In this document: in pieces, positions 1 through 10,105 of the stretch
Position numbering within the stretch: the first letter of the stretch is position 1
Layout: the number at the start of each line of letters is the position of its first letter
Source of the DNA: Loripinus fragilis
Taxonomy: Eukaryota > Mollusca > Bivalvia > Lucinida > Lucinidae
Reading direction: 5' to 3'
Assembly (NCBI GenBank): GCA_964019695.1
Contig: OZ026530.1
Span: forward strand, 32,842,690 to 32,906,689
Length of the DNA stretch: 64,000 nt
Program-made: the position numbers and the translations under genes
The notes under the pieces: generated by a model
The model's input: the letters and a program-made list of their open reading frames with translations, nothing else
Told to the model about the DNA's origin: nothing
The model's database searches: none

Positions 1-399
1 AAATGCTTGGTAATGGTGTCGAAATTAGCTTAAATTTTCACCGAATCTTTGGCCCCTTAGTTTTGGGCTGGGCCCCTAATCATTTTGTTTAAGGAGCCCA
101 GCCTGCTTCTGGTGAGAAAGTGTTAGTCTGTATCCCTGCTTAAATACACCAGAATCACTTCTGTTAGCTGACACGCATCCACTAGTCAGATAATACATTG
201 TTCAGGTTTATCAATGCTTAAATCTTTGCATGCTTGATATTTTTCATGTTTTTGTCATGGTCCATTGACTTTTTATTCAGAACAAACCATGTTTCAACAA
301 GCAAATTCAGAGAATTTATGTCCCCGCCACTTTATGTTTGTCTTTGAATATATGAGCTATCATGGAACAACTTAAGTTCGCAGAACAGAAAACAGAAAC

Positions 400-1065
400 A
401 AAACTTAAGATTTTTATCCAAAGCATATCCATATCTTCAGGCCATGACATAAGCACATACAGATGCTTCATAAAGAATTGTATAAAACTTAGAGGTACTA
501 CATATATATTATAGACATTGATAAGGAAGGCGAAACATGCTGGAAAAGTGATAAACGTTAAGCTGAGGTTTTATATAATAAAAATAATCTGAGGATTATA
601 TCCAAACCACTTGCATATCTTCAGACCATGACCAAAACACCGGTGAAGTTTCAAAAGAATCGGTATAAAACTGTAGGAGGAGTTGTGCCCACAAGGTATC
701 CCCAGTCAATTCACTATGTTATATATTATCTTTGAAATATGACTAAGTTCATAACAAAACAAGAGGATTATATCCAAACTACATGCAAATTATCAGTCAA
801 TGACCAAAACACCAGTGAAGTTCCGAAAGAAGAGGTAAAAATTGTAGGAGGAGTTGCTCCCATAAGGTATCCGCTGTCCATACACTTTTTTTTTAAAGAT
901 AATGCCGGAAAAATTGGCTCATTTGAACTTGCAAAAAAGTGACAAAAATAATCTGAGGATCATATCCAAACCACATGCATATCTTCAGACTCTGACCAAA
1001 ACACCAGGGAAGTTTTGAAAGAATCAGTATAAAACTGTAGGATGAATTGCGCCCACAAGGCACCT
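400..1065. repeat. Tandem repeat, ~172-192 bp unit, about 3.5 copies
   Basis: The phrase GAGGATTATATCCAAACCAC recurs with small changes at 591, 763 and 955, and a weaker copy begins near 408. Each unit continues with CATATCTTCAG, GACCAAAACACC and TATAAAACTGTAGGAGGAGT. Spacings are about 183, 172 and 192 bp. The 67-residue open frame at 739-942 is an accident of one unit. It lies in the chitin synthase intron after the last visible exon. Confidence 0.8.
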
Positions 1066-1699
1066 ATTTCTATAGGGGGACAGACGGAAGGATGGAAAGA
1101 ATGAGAGGCAAAAACTAAGTCTCTCCACTTTTCTTCGTAAAGTGGGAGGGGAGGACAAAAAAGCCCTCAAAAATACCACAAGAGTGTCAACCAGTTTCGT
1201 TGGGCCTGTTTTGGGTTCAAACTGTTATAAAGGCTGTCAGCAGCCGACATGCAACTGCTAGTAAAGAAACCTGTTGAGCAAGCTTTGAACTAACTAAGAG
1301 ATGTTATATTTTTAAGTACAAACAAAAGTATTTCAACTCTTATTGGCAGTGATTGCTATTAAGAGGGCTACCTTTTCTCTCACAATTACGGACTTGCACA
1401 TTGCCCGTTTAGCTCAGAAAGTTTGTGAATTTTAAAAACTGACATTTTTTCAATTTTTATTCTTGTTTATGTGCTCAACTTGATAAAGGTATTGGTTCTC
1501 TGGGAGAAGCTGTAATAAAATATTTGATAAGGATCTGCTTAATGGGTTTCTTGGAGTTGACTTTACATAAACAATATTGTCATAATGGTATATGCTCGAG
1601 AAAGATTCCCTCAAGTCTGAGGGAGTCTGTGACTTAAAATTTAGGTCTGTTTGAGGGTTATCATAAAAAACGACCAACTGCATGTTTTGTACAACTTCA

Positions 1700-2000
1700 A
1701 CAGCTGAGGGTGGGGTTGGTGCCGTAAAAATAGTTTAAGCACCAACAGTAATTCATTATTGACCTTTCCAAGGGGATAGTTCTGTGGATGTGCTCTGTTG
1801 CATGTTTTTGGTGTCAGAGTTTCTGTGATATTTCACCTCAGGTGTGTTCAAATCATATTTAGTTTGGTTTGGGTTACTGAAAGACCACCTTTGGGAAAAA
1901 GCTGCCCACCCTGTTGACCATATATTCTCTTTGTATTTTTTTTGTTCCACTTTGGTTTTGATGACTGGATTTGGGTTTTGATTGCCTTATTGCTTAATCT
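1700..2000 (+). repeat. Diverged copy of dispersed repeat family A
   Basis: The order of short blocks (GGTTGGTGCCGTAAAA, AGTTTAAGCACC, TTGACCTTTCCAAGG, GTGGATGTG) resembles the start of the better-preserved family A copies at 15722 and 23922. The match fades after about 1850, so the end is arbitrary. Confidence 0.4.
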
Positions 2001-2257
2001 TTGCACATACTTTTTACTTTTAATGACTCTTCTTTTACATATGGATCCAGGTAGTAGCAAGTTTTAGCACTGCCAGAAATCATTCTGCAGAAAATACAGG
2101 CTCTCATTTCATGTCAGACATTACCACTCTTTTGCGCCACCACAACTGACAGTATGCTCTTTCAGCAACAAAAGATTCAGCAACAGGTCCAACTTGAATG
2201 CCCATATCAGCCTTTAACATTTGTCACTTGCGGTGCAAGTCAGTTGTCAATAGTTTT

Positions 2258-3045
2258 TACGCCCCGCCATTTATAATGGGGGGGGGGGCATATAGTATCA
2301 CCCTTGTCTGTACGTCCGTACGTACGTATGTACATATGTACATACGTACGTCCCGTACGTACGAAAAATGGTTTCCGGGCGATATCTTTTGAAAACATTG
2401 GTGTATTGGATTCATATTTCATACACAGATATAAAGTCATAAAATACAGGTCAAGTTCGATTATGGACAAAATCCACCAATTATTATCAGAGTTATGGCC
2501 CTTCATCTCCGAATGAAAAATGGTTTCCAGGCAATATCTTTTGAATACAGTTATGTATTGGATTCATATTTCATACAGATGTTAATAATCATAAAATACA
2601 GGTCAAGTTCGATTACGGGTAAAATCCACCAATTATCATCAGAGTTATGGCCCTTGATCTCGGTACGAAAAATGGTTTCCGGGCGATATCTTTTGAATAC
2701 ATTGGTGAAATGGATTCATATTTCATACACAGGTATATAATCATAAAATACATGTCAAGTTTGATTACGGATAAAATCAACTAATTATTATCAGAGTTAT
2801 GGCCCTTCCTCTCCTTATGAAAAATGGTTTTCGGGCGATATCTTTTGAATACATTGGTGTATTGGATTCATATTTCATAAACAGGTATGTAATCACAAAA
2901 TACTGGTCAAGTTCGATTATGGATAAAATCCACCTATTATTATTAGAGTTATGACCCTTTGTTAATGACAATGCCCTATTTATGCGAATTTGGCAATAGC
3001 GGGGGTATCCGTGTCTCATGGACACATTTCTAGTTTTTTTTTCTA
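2258..3045 (+). repeat. Repeat element with four exact-length 152-bp tandem units
   Basis: GAAAAATGGTTTCC starts at 2363, 2515, 2667 and 2819, a strict 152-bp period. Each unit contains GGGCGATATCTTTTGAA, GGATTCATATTTCATA, CAAGTTCGATTA and AGAGTTATGGCCCTT. The array is preceded by a run of G and a GTACGTACGTATGTAC-type microsatellite (2305-2362). It is followed by a unique tail containing ATCCGTGTCTCATGGACACA. Several open frames of 60-90 residues cross it on both strands and are not genes. The conserved unit length suggests recent amplification. I do not recognise a named family. Confidence 0.85.
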
Positions 3046-4394
3046 AATTTTGCCTGCAGGCAGAAGAGTAAACGATATTGGATATTTCAAATGGAAATTA
3101 GTCTGAAGGCCTGGGTCAGATTCCTTGGGATGACTTTGGGGTAGGGGATGTTGCCATTTTTTCAGAATATTATACGGTCTTGTTTAATATCAAATAATAG
3201 GTTAAAAATCAGATGTTGAAATTGTGCAGATAAATATAGTTTAGTTAACTTCTTACATGCTTTTGTTATGATCTGAATGCTACCCAAATAGAACTTGAAA
3301 TGGGATTGATGTTTTGTGATTTGCATGTTTTTCTAAAATAACCCTTCGTCAGGGATACCCATGTGACAAACCTATCTTAATGATATCATATTAGTCTTGA
3401 AGATAGATCTAGGGGTCAGAGTTTGCAAAAATCGCAAAGGACACTTTTCCTTTAGTTGTATAAACGTGTCTAATGTTGCTACAAACGCTTCTTTGGAAGA
3501 GGCAGACTGTTATTTCAAAGCTGATCTTTTTGCGTTGGTGCTGGAAGTTCTGTTATAGTTACACCTGTGAAACCACAATTTCATCAATACAGAAAATACT
3601 ATACACTCTTTAGCATTAACATTACAATATTCAGATATAAATATGTTCGTTTTTGTAAGGGTTCCTCCCTAAGTGCCAATTCTGTAAGTGCAGCCAATGA
3701 ACATAACTGTTCGCCACTTTGTGACGTCGCCATTTAAATCTGTGGATTTACTGCGTTTTTTTGTAAAAAAAAATACAGTGACATAGTTAACGGAGTGCAA
3801 ATAGAAAATAGCGATATGCAATAATATACGAAAGTAATTACTCTCTGGTTGTCCAATAGAATAGGTTTAGAATGAATGCAAACATCAAAATGTTATAACT
3901 CACATTTATTTTAACGTCACCGAAAATTGACACTTTATAATTTTTTTGTGTAAAAAGGAAGTGTACCTATAAGAAAGAGGCATATATCAGACAGCTTCAC
4001 TACAATTGTAAAATGTATAATGCATAAAAATGCTTTTGTTTGGAAATTTGTCATGATTGTAGCAACTATCCCTTTACGAATACGTATAGGAATACTTAAG
4101 CAATCCTTTGACTGTAAAAACAGCAAGATTCTTTCCAGCCATAACAACAACAAAACTACCGCTATAATAATAATGATTTGGATGCAAATTAGCAAAATTA
4201 TGGTCAAATATCTTGCTGAAAGTATTGTCAAAAGTATTGCAATAAATTATGAGTACTTTTCGCTAAAATACTGCCAAGATTCTAGCTATAAATATTGATG
4301 AAAGTATTGCTATAATTATCTTGCGACCTTGGACGTATAACTGGGTCAATTTAAAATAATTCTGTAGCATGATTATATAAAATTATTTACTCAC

Positions 4395-4470
4395 CATTAT
4401 CATGCTTCAGCAAATAATCCAGGACATAAGACATATACATTATCTGGCTCCATCGCTTTTTGTTTTTTAC
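4395..4470 (-). CDS. CHS: Chitin synthase exon, KKRWSQIMYM motif
   Basis: This 76-nt exon lies between a TATTTTTCAG acceptor and a GTGAGT donor. It encodes VKNKKRWSQIMYMSYVLDYL then LKHDN, with one base carried over. K-K-R-W-S-Q-x-M-Y-M is one of the strongest signatures of type-2 chitin synthases; family members usually continue YYLLG. A different frame over this place gives a 113-residue open frame (4400-4741), but it ignores the splice signals and the family match. The following exon, which should encode the DAD donor-site motif, is not found between 1 and 4394 and is presumably beyond the left edge. Confidence 0.92.
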
Positions 4471-4747
4471 CTGAAAAATATACAGAAATATAGGTAACAC
4501 TTTTCACGTTGTAATCGCATATACAATTATGTAAACTGGTGATTTTTTTTAAAAAGAGGTTAACATTTCTTAAGAAATCATCAGTGACCAACCGTTTGGA
4601 TTTAGATATGGGCTGATTGTTGAGCATGGAATTGATCATAAGTAATCGTACAAGGTACCGTAAACCATCATTAATTGTACCAGAAAAAGTTAAAGATGAT
4701 TTTGAGCATACTTTCTTTAACTCTTGGATAGAATCATCCATATTCCA

Positions 4748-4912
4748 AGAGATAAGCGTAGTGTCTCAATGGTAGGGTGTTAGTATTGGAATTCAAGGAT
4801 TCCTAGTCTAAGACACACTGGAAGCACTATGCTGTGTCACTGAGCAAGAGATTTTATCCTTTTCTTAGTACTAATTTAACCTGGGAAGACAGGGTAGGTC
4901 CTGGCATGACTA
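4748..4912 (+). mobile_element. tRNA-headed SINE
   Basis: The left part has an A-box-like TCTCAATGGTAGGGTG and a B-box-like GGAATTCAAGGATTCC. The body contains GCTGTGTCACTGAGCAAGAG, a motif resembling the conserved central domain of V-type SINEs, and ends with ACCTGGGAAGACAGGG. A related copy in opposite orientation lies at 62480-62632, and the tail alone occurs at 38014-38066. The copies share head, core and tail in the same order, which supports a real family. Confidence 0.65.
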
Positions 4913-5508
4913 AAACTTTGCTGAATGGGACGCAAAGCACCACACATAATACACCAAAAACCTGATATATTGAGAATTAAAAGTAAATGTTTCATCAAAC
5001 TTATTATTGATGACAGATTTGATTTCTAAAGTAAGAGTGTATTTCTTTCCCAGCATACTGCTTTTATCTTAACAAACAGTGTAGACGCTGACGATATGCT
5101 ATGTGGACAACGTCCGTATAACATTTTAGATTGTTTGAGAGATGAATAAAATAATTAAATACACTCTTTGCTAGATCATCAGCTATTTGCCTGTTTGTTT
5201 CATTATTTCTGTTTTTATCGTTTTTTTGGCTTCAACAGAACGAAGAATATGTATCTTTTTACCTCTGAAAGATCAAAGATTTGACGAGTCTACTTAGTAG
5301 CACGTGGTGGTCGGTGTGTTACGTTTATGTCTAAACCCAATACCTTCTGTTTCTGCTCTATCAACCATTTATTGTGCTACATCATGGACTTGTCTAACCG
5401 TTGATCCGTCTAAGGTCAAAATTTATCTGAAACACTTCTTAATCATCTTCATAAGAACGAACGTGTGCGTGGCCAGAACCATTTCTCAAATTTGGGGATA
5501 TCCAATAC

Positions 5509-5624
5509 CTTAGCGTTGTCTTTGAGGTGAATTCGGAAGTTCATTCCATTGTTTCCCTTTAATTTGCAAGTCAGTGTCCTCCCATAGGGCGTTTCATCTT
5601 TGGTAATATCTTTCAGACGCAGAA
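5509..5624 (-). CDS. CHS: Chitin synthase exon, GT2 domain segment
   Basis: This 116-nt exon follows a CTTTACAG acceptor and precedes a GTATTG donor. Its donor is weaker than the others. It completes the split codon from exon 6832-6670 (G+TT = Val) and then encodes LRLKDITKDETPYGRTLTCK followed by LKGNNGMNFRIHLKDNAK, ending in phase 0. The NFRIHLKDNAK stretch corresponds to the strand preceding the KRW motif in chitin synthases, where family members often read V-H-L-K-D-K. The next exon continues directly with VKNKKRWSQ. An unrelated open frame on the opposite strand (5304-5513) overlaps its end by chance. Confidence 0.88.
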
Positions 5625-6669
5625 CTGTAAAGAGTTGTATTGAATGTCAGCACTTGACACAGGTGAAAATAAATAATCAATATTTAGCGTAATAGTTTGG
5701 ATAATTATTTTTCCACCAGTAGATTGATTCCACTCGTTCATTAAGCTCTACTTCTCTGCCACATATAACAATAGGTATTGTAATGTGCATTTAATTCAAG
5801 TAGAGAATCCTTCTTATGCGACGAAACATGCTCCAGAAAGACTTTTCAACACAAACTGCAGCATTCTTTCAGTTGACATATTTTGATAATTTATTATAAA
5901 ACATTAGACGCAATTGCTACTGCTCTATACCTGTCTCAATATGTTGAAAAGCTATTAAAGGGAGACCAGTCTAGCCCATCCGTTTGGCACGCATAACTTT
6001 GAACTGTCAATAACATATGTTTGGTAAAGAAATATAAATATATTTTTCAATTACTCTTATCTAAAGACCATCCGAACAAAATAGAATTGTCTGCAAACTC
6101 TGCATATCGATGTGCATAATTTAATTTGATGCTTTATTTATTTTACAAGGATTCCAAACAGCCTCCTTACATATGACAAATAGCATTTATGACAACAAGC
6201 TAACACGCACGCATGCACGCACACCCCCTCCCACACACAGAGTCGTGCATAAAAGGTATTCGAGTGAATGTATATCTATCAAAGCTGGGCAATCCGTCCA
6301 ATTTTGTACTTCGTCATCATCGACATATAGTTTAATATGAGAACAGTGAGTGCATCATCTTTCTTAGTATGACAAGCTTATACACCGCTTTTACACTAAA
6401 CCCGCCAGCAACGAATGTATTTCTTTTACTATCCAGTAGGTAGCCTATATTGCAAACCGTATGGACCCAGATCCAACTGTCCTCGAAGAAGTAACTTGAA
6501 CAGAACATATAATGATTTCACCCATCATAAAATATAACCTAAACGCACTTTCATAAATGTATGCAGCAGCTATTAAAATGAGACATACTTCTCAGGATAA
6601 AACTATAGTGACGATACAATTAGGTAAAGCTCTAGCGCATTTAAAAAGTGGTTTTTAGGTCTTTCTTAC

Positions 6670-6832
6670 CAAATATTTCTAGAACCAATTCCACTAGCTG
6701 CAGGACGAAGTCTGATGATTTCCCGTCCTCTATTGCCCCGTCAAAGAATATGTGAGACTCAAAATGGCGTTCAGTCTTACTCTGTGTTATGAGCTTGATA
6801 GATTCCATAAGTTGACGCATTTCATTATCTGT
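6670..6832 (-). CDS. CHS: Chitin synthase exon, GT2 domain HIFFD segment
   Basis: This 163-nt exon starts in phase 0 after a TTGTTGTAG acceptor and ends in phase 1 before GTAAGA. It encodes TDNEMRQLMESIKLITQSKT, then ERHFESHIFFDGAIEDGKSS and DFVLQLVELVLEIF. Joined to the previous exon it reads CTTMYRE-TDNEMRQLMESI, the standard chitin synthase motif in which the glycosyltransferase helix follows the first strand. The FESHIFFD motif is also family-typical. Most members have HIFFDDA; here the second Asp is Gly (HIFFDGA). The spacer between the helix and FESHIFFD is short compared with most family members I remember. Both differences suggest a diverged paralogue, but the frame is intact. Confidence 0.92.
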
Positions 6833-7268
6833 CTACAACAAAAAAAACACACACTGTCAAGCAAATCGGTGATTTTATGCTTTACCAAATTGAACATACG
6901 GATCAGAACCTTAAATAATTTGGGTGTGTGACTGAGGAATCTGAGTTTCTTTAATCATTAAACCAATGAGTTGTAAGCTATACGAATTTTAGCCTTTTAA
7001 TCGAAAAACTGTTTTGCTTTAAGCGTTTTCCTTGTATTTTACGTTTGTCAAACAAATATTATTTCTAACAATATTTTAAATATGTACTAAATATGCACTA
7101 ATTCTATAATGTTAAGTATATAATTACGGTATAAAATTAAGATACCATTTAATGTTATACTAATATTATACTTTTGGGCTCATATAGTATGCCTATAGCA
7201 TTTTACTTGGTTTATATAAGCAATACAGAATTAGTATAGATTTGACTTTGTTAGAACAAAAGTATATA

Positions 7269-8612
7269 CACTCAGTGGCCATAAGTGAGTTGCCAAAACG
7301 GCAAACGGCGTTTATTCAAAACATTAAGTACATTTAAAATATGGATAATTTGAAAACGAGAAATGCAGATTATCTGAAATTTTAAACATATCACTATTCG
7401 CTATTTTGCAACTTAATGATGCTAGATTATAATAGAAATAATACCATCTATAGGTTGTGGGTGTGATTTATTTCGAACAGCCCTGATTTCTGAAATAGTT
7501 TTAAAATTTGATTTGGGTCCCAAACTTTTTCCATTTTCGCATGACTATAGATATTACTTATTTTTTGTATATTTTGGTGATGATAGTGTTAATGTGTTAT
7601 AATCATGAGATGTGAACAAGATGTGTTTACTTCTTCCTAATTTATTCGCCATCATAATTGGGGAGGTGGGGTATTTGTACCCCTTACCCAAACATTTTAA
7701 ATTATTGAATAAAACCACATGGAAACTTAGTAGCAAGTATCAGTCTTTCTATGGTCTTTTTATGAGTATGTTAAGCAATCAGTTTTTAAATTTGTTCATT
7801 CTTTCAAATAGAAAAGACAGCACTCAAGGATACCGAACCCCTAAATCAAGTTTTTCTTTACGAGGGGGGATCCAAACTTTTATACAGAATTATACTATAG
7901 TTCTCCGTAAAAAAATAATTGCTCTGTAAAAATGTAACCCCAAAAGTTACTTTCAACTGAAAATAATAATTACACAAATATTATATCACTGGTTATGCTG
8001 CTTGTGGCACAAATATCAGGGCTTTCAGTGAAAATTAGCTGATTTTCTTGGGATCTATCCATATCTTATATCCATCAACATTTATTGATTTTTTTTTTTT
8101 CAAACAGAACACTGTTATGACACCTTACAAAACATACATACCCCATGTTCCTGCATTTGTTTATTTAGTTTGTTTTAACAGCCAAAGTATACTGAAGTCA
8201 GATCATTTTAATGGCATTATATTTGTCCAGTTCTCTGCTCTGCATTATTTTATTTTCAGTGTCTATACTAATTTGGACTTAAACAGAATGTTTTCCAGTA
8301 CATTTTAAATAATTCTATTAATTTTCAATAAAAAATAATACAATCTGACATTTTTATGGCAGTTTTGCAATACCTACTATCATTTTTGGAAAAAAATGGA
8401 GCCATTGTTTGTGATGCACAATATCTTTATAGCAACAAATGATGACATCAAACAATTGGTGATGACGTAAATATATACCCTGTATATTAACCCAGAGCAA
8501 ATTTAATTTCGGCTAATTGTCTGAATTGGCTAGAAAGGACCATTGTTTCGGAGCATATATTTTGTCAATTTGTTGTAATCTGATTTGGGAGCTCACTTAT
8601 GACCACTGAGTG
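7269..8612. mobile_element. TA-flanked DNA transposon (Tc1/mariner-like), non-autonomous
   Basis: The left end CACTCAGTGGCCATAAGTGA and the right end TCACTTATGACCACTGAGTG are reverse complements apart from one base. Both are flanked by TA, as in Tc1/mariner insertions, and the element is 1344 bp. The open frames inside (60-105 residues) show no transposase motif, so it looks non-autonomous or heavily decayed. It lies in the intron between exons 18965 and 6832. Confidence 0.8.
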
Positions 8613-8843
8613 TAGTTAATACAGAGTTTACTTAAGAAAGTTAGACATATGTCAAGTATAGCATTGGCATAGAATTTGAAGTCTTCTGTTTCCAGTTTAA
8701 TAGGAAGCTTTATGAAACTGACTCAATGTTAAGGAACCAACTAAAGTTAAAGGAAGTTTTAAAGAGGCCATTTTGGATTTCAAGTTCTGTAGTGCTTGTG
8801 ATATGAAAGAGTAAAACTCTGTATATTTATCAAAAAGCAAATC

Positions 8844-9684
8844 TATACTGTACAGCAAAAGAAACGCATATTTTGAATATTGTGTCTTTTGTATAAATGG
8901 ACTTTTAAAATTCTAATGATATGAAAGGTACCAATGATGCGAGTTACATGTTAATAAACCAATGCGTCACAAACGGTTGGCTTTACAGAGCAAAGCTTGC
9001 AAAGGGAGATGACTCTGGGCGTGATAAAAAAATTATTAATAATGAACTACGAGATGTTGTATACCCAAAATCACATAGCGCATTTTAATGAAATCACTCT
9101 GTGTGTTTATCAGGCCATACAGACTACATCTGAATATTAAATTGTCCTGAATTATTCAAGATAAACCAACTTGTATGAGTTGCATTGTCAAACAATAAAC
9201 CGAAAGTGTGTATTAGACAGGCAAGTTGGCGTCAAAACTGTTTTTTTAAATGGTCCTGTTGGACAGAACCTCACTTGATAGCATGCATAATGTACAAGGC
9301 TTCTTCATCTAAGAGTTTTTGGACTTTTATCAAGATCAATGTTAAAATGTAAAACCTTAAGATTTTTGGATCTGCAGTAAACCTCCTACAGCAATGATCT
9401 TAAAAGTTTTATATCTTTTTCTAATTTGCTACATTGTTCTGTGGCAATATGAAGTAAATTTGGATTCAAAACATGGTTCTTACAACGCGCAGCACTTTTT
9501 TGACGTTTGTTACATTATCTAAATAAACCTTTTAATTTACTGTGTAACGATGAATAAAGTGGCCTGGAACTAGCGTATGAGTCCTGTCAAAAATATTAAT
9601 GTTATTATGGGTGAATGTTATTATCGTTTCAAATGTTAAATAAGTAATGAAAATTATGCGGGTTTTTTTTGCTGTCAAGTATAT
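8844..9684. mobile_element. Inverted-repeat element, ~0.84 kb
   Basis: The left end reads TATACTGTACAGCAAAAGAA then ACGCATATTTT. The reverse complement of the right end reads TATACTTGACAGCAAAAAAA then ACCCGCATAATTTT. About 75-80 % of the terminal ~35 bases agree. No coding capacity is visible. The exact target duplication is unclear. Confidence 0.55.
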
Positions 9685-9751
9685 ATTCAAGTTCAGCGTG
9701 AGTACATTCATAAATTAACTTGCATTTCAAGACGTTTCTGATGTTAAAATA

Positions 9752-9804
9752 GACATACATACATACATACATACATACATACATACATACATACATACAT
9801 ACAT
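9752..9804. repeat. CATA microsatellite
   Basis: A pure ACAT/CATA tetranucleotide run of about 13 units. Read on the minus strand it encodes the YVCM repeats of an artefactual 73-residue frame. Confidence 0.97.
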
Positions 9805-9839
9805 GCGTAGAATAACACAAATGTATGAATTTAAGTCCC

Positions 9840-10105
9840 TTTTTGAGCATGTGGTGTAGTATAGAATAAGTACATTTTAAGAGTATAGAATAAGTACAGT
9901 GTTAGGATATATAATTAGTACAGAATGGAAAGCAAAAAGTACATCGTTGAGTATAGAATTAACCTTGAATACAGTATAGAATTATAGTATTAATATATAT
10001 AACTAGTACATTATGTATTCATGAGTATAGAAATAGTTCATTTGCATGGCATTTTCTATACTAGTTTCGTACTTATTATGTATTATACAGATTTCATATA
10101 GAGTA
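9840..10105. repeat. Short tandem repeat, AGTATAGAATTAGTAC-type unit
   Basis: Variants of AGTATAGAATTAGTAC recur at irregular spacing. Similar sequence (GAGTATAGAATTAGCTCATT) resumes at 13385-13480 on the other side of the hAT-like insertion. The element therefore inserted into this array and split it. Confidence 0.7.

Larger units (their letters stand above)
4913..7268. other. Intronic sequence around two exons
   Basis: Apart from exons 5509-5624 and 6670-6832 I see only unique AT-rich intron. There is a short CACGCACG-type simple repeat near 6210-6240 and a fragment near 6460 (GGACCCAGATCCAACTG) related to the hairpin motif of the MITE family described at 29938. Confidence 0.5.

Noticed and set aside
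2363..2970. A CRISPR-like array from regular spacing
   Set aside because: Whole 152-bp units are repeated without unique spacers, in a eukaryotic intron.
1..4394. Next chitin synthase exon carrying the DAD motif
   Set aside because: I searched the minus strand for the expected TDAD-like and QVFEYAIGHW-like segments and found none, so it is probably outside the window.
4400..4741. 113-codon minus-strand frame
   Set aside because: It overlaps a real exon in the wrong frame; the correct frame gives KKRWSQIMYM between splice sites.
9629..9850. 73-codon frame with YVCM repeats
   Set aside because: It reads through the CATA microsatellite.
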